This document shows, one piece after another, positions 1 through 5,677 of a stretch of DNA of 6,538 nucleotides. Origin of the DNA: CAZSGN01 sp964606415 (lineage in GTDB: Bacteria > Bacteroidota > Bacteroidia > Bacteroidales > JBBRXJ01); assembly GCA_964606415.1 (NCBI GenBank), contig CAZSGN010000161.1, positions 1 through 6,538 of the forward strand, written 5' to 3'. The notes below the pieces were generated by a model. That model did no database searches and was not told the DNA's origin. It was given only the letters and a program-made list of their open reading frames with translations. The first letter of the stretch is position 1. Each line of letters opens with the position of its first letter. The translations under genes were made by a program, and so were the position numbers.

Positions 1-30
1 CTATCAAACCGTTACAATTTTGAAGCGGGC

Positions 31-83
31 TACAACCGTTGAATTTACTACTATCTCGCCTATTTTGTATATACATTGTTGTA
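31..83. repeat. Inverted-repeat element just past the lipoprotein gene, attC-like in outline
   Basis: TACAAC at 31-36 is mirrored by GTTGTA at 78-83, and between them lies a perfect 10-bp palindrome, TGTATATACA (66-75). On the minus strand the element begins 8 bp past the stop codon of the lipoprotein gene, so it would lie in that transcript's 3' region. There is no U-tract, so it is not an ordinary terminator. Short outer arms around a long imperfect interior, right after a small hypothetical gene, resemble the geometry of an integron attC site. However, the arms do not fit the RYYYAAC/GTTRRRY core rule. From memory, similar tracts occur repeatedly in flavobacterial genomes, but I cannot check this. 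Confidence 0.35.
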
Positions 84-91
84 ATGCGTTT

Positions 92-613
92 TTATTTTCT
101 TTCTATCATAATTTCAAATCCAGTCTGTTCTTGTCCGTTTATTTTAAAACTTGAATTCGTGTACTTTTTATATTCATAATATTCATCTTCACAATTTATC
201 CCTCCGCTACAAGTATTGCAAACTTGGGAAATCATATCCACATCATAGTCAATATTCCATAAACTATCAATCTGATTTATTGAGTTTAACACTATCAAAT
301 AATTGAAATCTTTTATTTCATAATCATCAGAATAAAGATTTCCAATATGGAAAAAATCAATCGAAAAATCATTTTTGTTTAAATAGGTCTCAATTTGTGC
401 GGTATCAATTCCATTAAATGATTTATCTGTCCTAACTATTGAAATCGATTCTAGTTCATTTTGGGCAAAGTCATCTCTGGAAAACTTAATAATATAAGGT
501 CTTGTATCTGAAACACAATGAACCTTCTCACACATACAACATGATTGTATAATTGTCAGAATCATTGTTGATATGCACAGATATATTACTAATCGAATAG
601 CATTTCTAATCAT
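92..613 (-). CDS. Small cysteine-rich putative lipoprotein, function unknown
   Basis: This is a 173-residue protein starting at ATG 613. I do not recognise a family. Residues 1-24 form a short basic start (R3, R7) and a hydrophobic segment, ending in I-Q-S-C with C25 as the likely lipidated cysteine; Q at -2 is unusual but tolerated in Bacteroidota lipoboxes. That predicts a lipoprotein on the periplasmic or outer-membrane side. Further cysteines lie just after the signal (C26, C28, C33) and in a C-terminal CxxC plus one more Cys (motif CNTCSGGINC), so disulfides are plausible. The middle is acidic and rich in Asn, Asp and Ile. The gene is clearly more AT-rich than rsmD or the helicase, which suggests an accessory or acquired gene. 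No Shine-Dalgarno and no exact TAnnTTTG box is visible upstream, so its promoter is unresolved. It stands alone, followed directly by an inverted-repeat element. Confidence 0.65.
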   Translation of the reverse strand: MIRNAIRLVIYLCISTMILTIIQSCCMCEKVHCVSDTRPYIIKFSRDDFAQNELESISIVRTDKSFNGIDTAQIETYLNKNDFSIDFFHIGNLYSDDYEIKDFNYLIVLNSINQIDSLWNIDYDVDMISQVCNTCSGGINCEDEYYEYKKYTNSSFKINGQEQTGFEIMIERK

Positions 614-736
614 AGTTTTAAATTTTCAATGTATCTATCTATATTTTAACGCTTCCAAAATTGTTTCTCAAGTCAAAATTTAAAATGTCATTTTATTACC
701 TTGATGCCATCGTCTGAAAATGCATTACAACATCAG

Positions 737-757
737 TATATCGACATTGTCGATATA
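737..757. promoter_or_regulatory. Perfect 10+1+10 bp dyad, candidate operator
   Basis: TATATCGACA (737-746), a single central T (747) and TGTCGATATA (748-757) form an exact dyad. A one-base centre cannot serve as a hairpin loop without unpairing several bases, so a protein-binding operator is more likely than a terminator. It lies in the 614-806 gap, about 125-145 bp upstream of the lipoprotein gene start. That gap holds no gene; it also contains the 8-bp palindrome CCATATGG at 760-767. Which promoter the dyad would control is not shown by the sequence. Confidence 0.4.
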
Positions 758-806
758 TTCCATATGGTATTTTTACACCCTCAAATATCGCGTTTTTTCC
801 AGAATT

Positions 807-1133
807 TTACTCGTTTTTACCGGAATTTATTAGCTCTTGTTGACGGTATTTTATCCGATTTTTAATCTCTTCCCGCCCCTGGTGTGCTTTTGCTGTATCG
901 GGCATGGATTGAAACAAATGCCTGTTACCGGATTGATCAACCATTATATATCCGTAAAATACGCTATAAAGCTGTACTTCTTTTCTCAAATCAAAGACAT
1001 TAACATGAAGAAAATAGCCCAGAATTAATATAGCCAGATAAGGAATTATTTCCCGCCAATTCCTGTGAAGATGGGATGGATGTTTTCTGAAGAAAGAGTA
1101 TAGTAGGCGCAATAAGAAAATAATGCGACACAA
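807..1133 (-). CDS. Short one-helix membrane protein, unknown; start uncertain
   Basis: The open frame encodes up to 108 residues. Its composition looks protein-like: a basic N-terminal stretch (residues about 9-28, Arg, Lys and His), one hydrophobic helix (about 29-47, IIPYLAILILGYFLHVNVF) and a charged C-terminal tail of about 60 residues rich in Lys, Glu and Gln. That suggests a single-pass inner-membrane protein with a soluble tail. There is no ATG: the only usable upstream start is TTG at 1133, which falls in the U-tract of the tRNA-Asp terminator, and an in-frame stop lies at 1155-1157. A second TTG is at 1112. No ribosome binding site or promoter is seen. It may be a real small gene with a non-ATG start, or the 3' remnant of a longer gene cut off at the tRNA locus. 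I recognise no family. Confidence 0.4.
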   Translation of the reverse strand: MCRIIFLLRLLYSFFRKHPSHLHRNWREIIPYLAILILGYFLHVNVFDLRKEVQLYSVFYGYIMVDQSGNRHLFQSMPDTAKAHQGREEIKNRIKYRQQELINSGKNE

Positions 1134-1164
1134 AATAAAAAACCCGCCTGAAAATCAGGCGGGT
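1131..1164 (-). terminator. Intrinsic terminator of the tRNA-Asp transcript
   Basis: On the minus strand a GC-rich stem (CCCGCCTGA / TCAGGCGGG, plus-strand arms 1143-1151 and 1155-1163, extended by an A-T pair at 1142/1164) closes a 3-nt loop (1152-1154) and is followed by a run of U broken by one A (1131-1142). It sits 14 bp past the tRNA 3' end. Stem strength, small loop and U-tract make it a textbook Rho-independent terminator. The U-tract overlaps the only possible start of the next ORF. Confidence 0.9.
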
Positions 1165-1177
1165 GGAGCTTTAAATG

Positions 1178-1251
1178 CGGTCTGGACGAGACTCGAACTC
1201 GCGACCTCCGGCGTGACAGGCCGGCATTCTAACCAACTGAACTACCAGACC
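1178..1251 (-). tRNA. tRNA-Asp (anticodon GTC)
   Basis: This is a 74-nt cloverleaf on the minus strand. The acceptor stem GGTCTGG/CCAGACC (1245-1251 with 1179-1185) is followed by discriminator G at 1178. It has a 4-bp D stem with the GTTC...GAAT pattern, anticodon stem CCGGC/GCCGG with loop CTGTCAC, and a T arm containing TTCGAGT. The anticodon GTC (plus 1215-1217) reads Asp codons GAC and GAU. The 3' CCA is not encoded (the next bases are C-A-T), so it must be added after transcription. The gene has its own promoter and terminator, separate from rsmD upstream. Confidence 0.97.
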
Positions 1252-1276
1252 GTTTTCCCCATCGTTTTGGGTGATG

Positions 1277-1307
1277 CAAATGTAATACTTTCCACCAAAC
1301 AAACAAA
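1277..1307 (-). promoter_or_regulatory. Bacteroidetes-type promoter of tRNA-Asp
   Basis: On the minus strand, TTTG (1307-1304) is followed after 19 bp by TACATTTG (1284-1277), an exact match to the Bacteroidetes primary-sigma consensus of a -33 TTTG and a -7 TAnnTTTG. Transcription would begin at roughly 1270, leaving a leader of about 20 nt before the tRNA. The -33 box lies 17 bp past the rsmD stop codon. This is one of the strongest phylum signals in the window. Confidence 0.75.
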
Positions 1308-1324
1308 TATTTTTTTAGCTTTTT

Positions 1325-1858
1325 TTACCTGAAAAAACTAAAAAAAACAGAACCGTAATTTCTTTGATCATCGGGTTTCTCTAATTCATTAAAAGTTAAC
1401 TGCTTGCTGTGTTCGAGCACCATCAAACCTCCTGGCTTTATTAGCTTATTCTCCCTGATTTTTTGAGGCAAACTGGCTGCATGATGAAAGGTATAAGGAG
1501 GGTCTGCAAAGATCAGATCAAAGGGCTCTTCTAGTTTATTGATCATCCGGAAGACATCCCTGTTTTTTACTTTAATGACATCTCCCCAGCCCAATGCCTG
1601 TGCTTCAGATACCAACCATTTAACCAGCGGGCGATACAATTCAACAGAAGTGATATCCGGACAACCCCTCGAAGCCAATTCAAAAGAGATACCTCCTGAG
1701 CCGGCAAAAAGATCCAAAGCCCGGCATTTGTCCAGGTCATACTCATTTTCAAGGATGTTAAACAGACCCTCTTTGGCCTGATCGGTAGTCGGACGCACCT
1801 TAAAATGTCCCGGCAAACGGATTCTTTGTCCTTTATGTTGGCCTCCTATTATGCGCAA
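1325..1858 (-). CDS. rsmD: 16S rRNA (guanine966-N2)-methyltransferase RsmD
   Basis: RsmD transfers a methyl group from S-adenosylmethionine to N2 of G966 in 16S rRNA (E. coli numbering), in the 30S subunit head near the P site. The 177-residue product carries the family's signatures: the N-terminal RIIGG..KG..I (residues 2-13), RPTTDQAKEGLFN (22-34), SAM-binding motif I DLFAGSGG (49-56), a Glu ending the next strand (E73), the catalytic DPPY (119-122) typical of exocyclic-amino methylases, and GGLMVLEH (143-150). It is slightly shorter than the roughly 200 residues of E. coli RsmD. The start is TTG at 1858, not ATG; it is chosen because the family's conserved N-terminus begins exactly there. 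The gene overlaps the end of the DUF3822 gene by 10 bp, implying translational coupling, and no Shine-Dalgarno precedes it. It is the last gene of a three-gene operon; no clear terminator follows. Confidence 0.95.
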   Translation of the reverse strand: MRIIGGQHKGQRIRLPGHFKVRPTTDQAKEGLFNILENEYDLDKCRALDLFAGSGGISFELASRGCPDITSVELYRPLVKWLVSEAQALGWGDVIKVKNRDVFRMINKLEEPFDLIFADPPYTFHHAASLPQKIRENKLIKPGGLMVLEHSKQLTFNELEKPDDQRNYGSVFFSFFR

Positions 1859-2691
1859 GCCACTGTATTAAAGAGTGATAAGTGTCGATGAGCAGGCTCT
1901 TTTATGGTGTAACTAAAAGAATACCTCATGTCCGGAGCAAGTAACTTTAGCTGGCTAATATATTCGTTGCATAATTGCCAAAGATCATCATTCTTTATGA
2001 CATCGCCGGCCATCCATAATTGATGAAGAGCAGGGTCTAGATTGGCCTGCTGATAAGCATGAAGAATGTAATAAACCATATCTTGCTGATTCAGGCATTT
2101 GTAATGATTAATAAAAGTCAAATTCCCCTCTTTTAACACAACCAGATCAATATACCCTTTTCGTATGTTGGCTATGATGAGCGAACCTGATTTACCGGCA
2201 TGCCATCGTGCACGCTCAAGGACAGGTTGTGCCTGCTGATAATGCACTGGCTTCCCTCCTATCTTACTGACAGCATGTATTACACGTTGATCAACCGTAA
2301 AAACCTGGTAAATATCATCAAATGATAACTTTCTATAATGAATGGTATCCAGCTCATTCATGTAATAACTGGCTTCAAAAAAAGTCTTGAGTTTGTTGGG
2401 GTCAAAATAATCCTCTGGCACAAGTATTGATTGAGATGTAACATGCACAACAGCTACCCGGTGCCATTGGTTTTGAAAAGTTTCATCTCCAACAAGCCAG
2501 TCATGGATTTTCTCGGCCCAAATAGTTGAAGAAAGATCTTCGAGTACTTTCAGGCCAAACTTGATGAATTTATTCCTTCCCGGATCAAAAACAGTAAAAG
2601 CATACCCTTCCCGGCCTATCTGAATAATAAGATCATAGGCCGTTACCTGGTTCGGGTCAAATGTCTCATCCTGAAAAAGAAGATCATACAT
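1849..2691 (-). CDS. DUF3822 family protein, possible actin-like fold
   Basis: This 280-residue protein starts at ATG 2691. It resembles the DUF3822 family, which I know only from Bacteroidota and which often lies beside rsmD; its biochemical role is unknown to me. There is no signal peptide or membrane helix, so it should be cytoplasmic. Two beta-hairpin stretches are visible: YDLIIQIGREGYAFTVFD (19-36) and SLIIANIRKGYIDLVVLKEG (170-189). They are followed by a helix (about 203-217) and LHQLWMAGD (222-230). That order resembles the phosphate-1, phosphate-2 and adenosine segments of ASKHA proteins such as PilM, but the usual nucleotide-binding glycines are mostly missing, so any ATP use is doubtful. 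The fold is inference. The gene starts 2 bp after the stop of the membrane-anchored protein gene and overlaps rsmD by 10 bp, so the three are very probably co-translated. Confidence 0.85.
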   Translation of the reverse strand: MYDLLFQDETFDPNQVTAYDLIIQIGREGYAFTVFDPGRNKFIKFGLKVLEDLSSTIWAEKIHDWLVGDETFQNQWHRVAVVHVTSQSILVPEDYFDPNKLKTFFEASYYMNELDTIHYRKLSFDDIYQVFTVDQRVIHAVSKIGGKPVHYQQAQPVLERARWHAGKSGSLIIANIRKGYIDLVVLKEGNLTFINHYKCLNQQDMVYYILHAYQQANLDPALHQLWMAGDVIKNDDLWQLCNEYISQLKLLAPDMRYSFSYTIKEPAHRHLSLFNTVACA

Positions 2692-2693
2692 AT

Positions 2694-3311
2694 TTAATAA
2701 TCCCAGTTACCTGCATTATTGGTTGCTTTATTTAATGACCCAACCCTCAATCCTGGATAACCAGTTCTGCGTTTATATTTATTGCTCAAATTAATAATCA
2801 GTTGTTCATCCAGCCCCTGCAATAAAACTTCATTTGGCACAGCAGCTTCAAAGACCTGCACTTTTACATCAGACCCTGTCATTACTTCTCCAGCACCTAA
2901 CCGGAAAGAATCTCCTTTGGTATAAGGCACAAAAGGCAGAGAATCAACAGGATAATTGCTGGAAAAAATGGAATCTTTAATGGGCACTTTTGTTGACTCA
3001 AGAGAAATGAGCCCTTCTTTAAGTGCTTCAGCCTTATCGAGTGAATCAGGAATTTCCCCTTTTACCCTTTCAACCGTAAACGAATCCGTTTTAAGAAAAT
3101 TGATCAGGGTATCAAATCTTCCTGCATATTCTCCATGTACAGATTTATATGCCACTTCGGCTTCCCGGATATCCTTCAGTTTTTCTATGGCTGCATTAAA
3201 ACGCTTATCGCGCTCCTTATTAAACTCGATGGGTTTTTGGATGCTCGAATAAAGAACATATCCTAAAACAATAATAACAACAAACAGGACGACTTGAATG
3301 ATCTTTTTCAT
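2694..3311 (-). CDS. N-terminally anchored, pseudopilin-like protein, unknown function
   Basis: The preferred start is ATG 3311 (205 residues); the frame also extends to a TTG at 3320, giving three more residues, which I consider less likely. Residues about 4-22 (IIQVVLFVVIIVLGYVLYS) form one membrane helix after a short basic start. A charged, probably helical stretch follows (about 27-55), continuing into EAEVAYKSVHGEYAGRFDTL, which recalls the region after the N-terminal helix in type II secretion pseudopilins. The prepilin cleavage pattern G/[FY]TxxE is absent, so it is more likely a permanent membrane anchor than a processed pilin. The remaining 140 residues would be periplasmic, rich in Ser, Asp and Lys, with no cysteines. 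It is the first gene of the operon with DUF3822 and rsmD. No exact TAnnTTTG is present upstream; the nearest candidate, AAAATTTG at 3361-3354, has one mismatch. I do not know its role. Confidence 0.75.
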   Translation of the reverse strand: MKKIIQVVLFVVIIVLGYVLYSSIQKPIEFNKERDKRFNAAIEKLKDIREAEVAYKSVHGEYAGRFDTLINFLKTDSFTVERVKGEIPDSLDKAEALKEGLISLESTKVPIKDSIFSSNYPVDSLPFVPYTKGDSFRLGAGEVMTGSDVKVQVFEAAVPNEVLLQGLDEQLIINLSNKYKRRTGYPGLRVGSLNKATNNAGNWDY

Positions 3312-3404
3312 AATTATCAATTAAATTAGCATTTTTTGCCCAGCTCTTAAAAACAAATTTTTAATCTTATTAAGAAGACTGCGCACACAAAAATAAAAAA
3401 AAAA

Positions 3405-3412
3405 TAAATTTG
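3405..3412 (+). promoter_or_regulatory. Probable -7 box of the helicase gene promoter
   Basis: TAAATTTG exactly matches the Bacteroidetes -7 consensus TAnnTTTG and lies 27 bp upstream of the helicase ATG, predicting a leader of about 20 nt. No TTG is present at the expected -33 position (around 3382-3386), so the match rests on the -7 box alone. An A-rich tract (3389-3404) sits directly upstream. The whole divergent gap, 3312-3439, must also hold the promoter of the minus-strand operon. Confidence 0.55.
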
Positions 3413-3439
3413 CGTCTGTAAAAAGAAGTATTTAACGAT

Positions 3440-4855
3440 ATGTTAAAAGATCATTTATCTGAACTCATCCTCAAACACCTCTCTCATCCCCCTACACAAG
3501 GGCAATTAAAACTTGCCTGGCTGCTTTCTTCATTTATTGAAACGGATAAAGATATGCCTTTATTGTTAATCAAAGGATATGCCGGTACGGGAAAAACAAG
3601 CATGATCGGCGCACTGGTAAAAACCCTCCGGGAAGTACAACAAAAAGTAGTATTGATGGCCCCAACAGGAAGAGCAGCAAAAGTTTTTGGGCAATATGCC
3701 GGCCAACAGGCCATGACTATTCACAAAAAAATTTTCCGGCAGAAATCCAGCAAAGATGGTTTTGGCCGCTTTGTTCTGGACCGGAACTTACATAAGAATA
3801 CTATTTTTATTGTTGATGAAGCCTCCATGATATCAAACCAGGCTGGTGATCTCTCTGCCTTTGGATCGGGACAATTATTAAAGGATCTGCTGAGCTATGT
3901 TTATAATGATAATAATTGCCGGCTAATCCTGGTGGGTGATACCGCTCAATTACCTCCGGTTGGCTTCAGCTTAAGCCCGGCGCTGGATAAAGACTACCTG
4001 AAAAGCTACGGATACCTGGTCAAAGAAGTTTTGCTCACAGAGGTAGTCCGCCAGGAGAAACAGTCGGGCATTCTCTATAATGCAACAATGCTGAGAAAGA
4101 TGATCAACAAAGAAGAAGTAGCTATACCCCGTTTCAAAACAGATGAATTTGACGATGTGATCGCTCTGGGCGGACAGGATATTATCGAGGAGATTTCATC
4201 AAATTACGAACAAAAAGGACTCCAGAATGCTATTGTGATCAATCGCAGTAATAAATACGCGAACCGTTATAATCAAGGGATCAGGAATCAGATTCTATGG
4301 CGCGAAGAAGAATTATCCCCCGGAGACCTGCTAATGATCGTTAAAAACAATTATTACTGGCCCCCTGAGGATTCAGACATTGATTTTATCGCCAATGGCG
4401 ACATCGCTGAAATTAAAAGGATCATCAAATATGAAGACGTCTATGACAGGCACTTTGCCGAAGTCCTGCTCGAGTTTCCGGATTATAACCACACAGAAAT
4501 AGAAGCCAAGATCATGATGGAAACATTGAATATTGATAGTGCATCACTAAGCGCCGAAGAAAACAAAATGTTTTTTTATAAAGTCATGGAAGATTATCAG
4601 GATTTACCCAACAAAAAACAACAATATGCACGAACAAAAAACAATCCACATTTTAATGCACTCCAGGTAAAATTCGCTTATGCAGTTACATGCCATAAAT
4701 CGCAGGGAGGGCAATGGAACACTGCATTTATTGATCAGGGCTACTTTACCGAGGACATGATATCGGTTGAATACCTAAGATGGTTATATACTGCTTTTAC
4801 CAGAGCTACAGATAAAATATACCTGGTCAATTTCAAAAAAGAATTTTACGAATAG
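3440..4855 (+). CDS. Superfamily I DNA helicase, RecD/Pif1-like
   Basis: The 471-residue product is an ATP-dependent DNA helicase of the SF1B type (RecD/Pif1/Dda relatives), cytoplasmic. Motifs in order: Walker A GYAGTGKTS (46-54); motif Ia APTGRAAKV (74-82) and TIHK (93-96); Walker B DEAS (126-129); motif III GDTAQLPPVG (166-175); an arginine motif VVRQ (202-205); then a UvrD_C_2-type end with VTCHKSQGGQW (416-426) and YTAFTRA (450-456). All catalytic residues appear present, so it should be active. It lacks the N-terminal nuclease-associated or HhH regions of full RecD2 (over 700 residues) and is a compact stand-alone form, so I give no gene symbol. ATG 3440 is chosen for its fit to the promoter and the absence of a better start; an A/G-rich stretch AAAAGAAG lies at 3421-3428. 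It ends in tandem TAG stops. It is transcribed away from the rsmD operon and towards the CheW-like gene. A role in repair or recombination is likely but not shown. Confidence 0.93.
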   Translation: MLKDHLSELILKHLSHPPTQGQLKLAWLLSSFIETDKDMPLLLIKGYAGTGKTSMIGALVKTLREVQQKVVLMAPTGRAAKVFGQYAGQQAMTIHKKIFRQKSSKDGFGRFVLDRNLHKNTIFIVDEASMISNQAGDLSAFGSGQLLKDLLSYVYNDNNCRLILVGDTAQLPPVGFSLSPALDKDYLKSYGYLVKEVLLTEVVRQEKQSGILYNATMLRKMINKEEVAIPRFKTDEFDDVIALGGQDIIEEISSNYEQKGLQNAIVINRSNKYANRYNQGIRNQILWREEELSPGDLLMIVKNNYYWPPEDSDIDFIANGDIAEIKRIIKYEDVYDRHFAEVLLEFPDYNHTEIEAKIMMETLNIDSASLSAEENKMFFYKVMEDYQDLPNKKQQYARTKNNPHFNALQVKFAYAVTCHKSQGGQWNTAFIDQGYFTEDMISVEYLRWLYTAFTRATDKIYLVNFKKEFYE

Positions 4856-4874
4856 TAGCAAGGAGCACAAAGAG

Positions 4875-4897
4875 CATGGATAAAAACTTTATTCATG
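4875..4897 (+). terminator. AT-rich stem-loop after the helicase gene, weak terminator candidate
   Basis: CATGGATAAA (4875-4884) pairs with TTTATTCATG (4888-4897) around a 3-nt AAC loop, giving a 10-bp stem with a single G-U wobble. It starts 20 nt after the helicase stop. The stem is AT-rich and no clean U-tract follows, so it may stabilise or process the 3' end rather than stop transcription on its own. Confidence 0.4.
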
Positions 4898-4955
4898 ATC
4901 GCCTTATCCTTATTATATCAACCTGCTTCCATCTACCACGACCTGATACATATTA

Positions 4956-4972
4956 ACTGGCTACTGGCTACT
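4956..4972. repeat. Short 7-bp tandem repeat
   Basis: ACTGGCT occurs twice in tandem (4956-4962, 4963-4969) and begins a third time (ACT, 4970-4972). It lies in the gap between the convergent helicase and CheW-like genes. On the minus strand it reads AGCCAGT repeats; I recall similar heptamer runs between genes in other Bacteroidota, but cannot check that here. At under three copies it could still vary in copy number by slippage. Confidence 0.4.
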
Positions 4973-4984
4973 TACGCCTACATT

Positions 4985-5461
4985 TCAATTAATAAATTTC
5001 TGGGAATAGAACTCGTTGATTTGTTCTTTTTGGTGCTGAGAAACCAATTGATCTACATCAATATGATAAACCAGTCCATAAGACGTCAGGCTGGCTGAAG
5101 GGGCAAAAGGGAGCATCTCTGAATTAAATTTTAAAGCAGGATCCACTTCTACTGTATTTATTACTTGATCAACATAAAAAGCCACGCTGAGAAAATGATT
5201 TTTATAGGGCACTTTGAGAATAATAAAAGAAGCCAGCACAGAATCCCCCCACTGAGCAGGATTATCTCCATCCAAACTTACAACAGGCATTCTAAAACCA
5301 GGATAACGTATGGTGCCGGCCAGGAAATGATGCTCATCAGCCACATCCTGATTAAAGTTCTTAAATGCTTTTACATATAATGCGTCTGATGCGGGAATCG
5401 CAAATAATGACTCCTGCCTTCTGACGACCAAATCGGAATATATTCTGTCCCTGCTTTCCAT
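4985..5461 (-). CDS. Single-domain CheW-like protein
   Basis: CheW domains are two-barrel adaptor modules that link receptors to the CheA kinase. I assign this 158-residue cytoplasmic protein (ATG 5461) by position-matched similarity: the opening strand SDLVVRRQESLFAIPASDALYV (9-30) matches the 'xFxLgxxxyaipxxxVxEV' start; FLAGTIRYPGFRMPVVSL (46-63) matches 'vlGvinlRGxxlPvvdL'; FLSVAFYVDQVINTVEV (90-106) matches 'iGlvVDxVxgvxxv'; and YGLVYHIDVDQLV (128-140) matches the closing 'xxxxllDxxxLl'. The strongly conserved Arg of the RG turn is Pro here (P54-G55), and 'RG' elsewhere is missing, so binding to a classical CheA may be lost. There is no chemotaxis gene nearby. It is a one-gene unit with its own promoter. 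It could be an orphan scaffold for another signalling system or a diverged relative; the domain call is inference from pattern, not a search. Confidence 0.6.
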   Translation of the reverse strand: MESRDRIYSDLVVRRQESLFAIPASDALYVKAFKNFNQDVADEHHFLAGTIRYPGFRMPVVSLDGDNPAQWGDSVLASFIILKVPYKNHFLSVAFYVDQVINTVEVDPALKFNSEMLPFAPSASLTSYGLVYHIDVDQLVSQHQKEQINEFYSQKFIN

Positions 5462-5491
5462 ATTTTTAGGTTTTTAAGTTATTTCTAATAT

Positions 5492-5522
5492 CAAAATTAC
5501 ATCAAAAAAAATACTGCCTCAA
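5492..5522 (-). promoter_or_regulatory. Bacteroidetes-type promoter of the CheW-like gene
   Basis: On the minus strand, CTTG (TTG at 5522-5520) is followed after 20 bp by TAATTTTG (5499-5492), which fits the TTG / TAnnTTTG consensus. Transcription would start near 5487, giving a leader of about 25 nt before ATG 5461. The region between the boxes carries a run of eight T residues on this strand. Confidence 0.65.
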
Positions 5523-5544
5523 GAGTTTAAATAACCATTTCCCG

Positions 5545-5576
5545 AATAGGTATTTCTTTTTATGGAAATAGGTATT
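5545..5576. promoter_or_regulatory. Direct repeat AATAGGTATT x2 at 22-bp period, candidate activator site
   Basis: AATAGGTATT occurs at 5545-5554 and again at 5567-5576, exactly 22 bp apart, about two helical turns, so both copies face the same side of the DNA. The pair lies 23 to 54 bp upstream of the -33 box of the CheW-like promoter, a usual place for an activator. The second copy also begins a loose inverted pair, TAGG...CCTA (5570-5585). No regulator gene is present in the window. Confidence 0.4.
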
Positions 5577-5677
5577 AGTGCCTAGTTTACTTGTAGAGAA
5601 GAAAAATGATGGTCATTTGAAGAAAATAAAAAACAAAGATCGGGATTTCTGACATTTAGATGCCTGATCATTCCACA

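Noticed and set aside
837..1028. 63-aa plus-strand ORF
   Set aside because: Antisense to the 807-1133 ORF, no family likeness, no promoter.
1123..1332. 69-aa plus-strand ORF reading WTRLELATSGV
   Set aside because: It is translated across the antisense of tRNA-Asp and its terminator, a well-known spurious protein type.
1539..1781. 80-aa plus ORF and a 61-aa minus ORF (1567-1752) within rsmD
   Set aside because: Both are shadows in other frames of a confidently identified rsmD.
2956..3252. 98-aa plus-strand ORF
   Set aside because: Ser-rich antisense shadow of the pseudopilin-like gene.
3484..3714. 76-aa minus-strand ORF
   Set aside because: Antisense shadow of helicase motifs I and Ia.
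4861..4956. Shine-Dalgarno-like AGGAG at 4861-4865 with a short ORF from ATG 4876 (about 26 codons)
   Set aside because: The ATG lies inside the stem-loop, the peptide has no recognisable features, and Bacteroidota seldom use such sites.
4895..5098. 67-aa plus-strand ORF
   Set aside because: Half lies in the gap with a hairpin and tandem repeat, half is antisense to the CheW-like gene; no coding pattern.
5165..5380. 71-aa plus-strand ORF
   Set aside because: Antisense shadow of the CheW-like gene.
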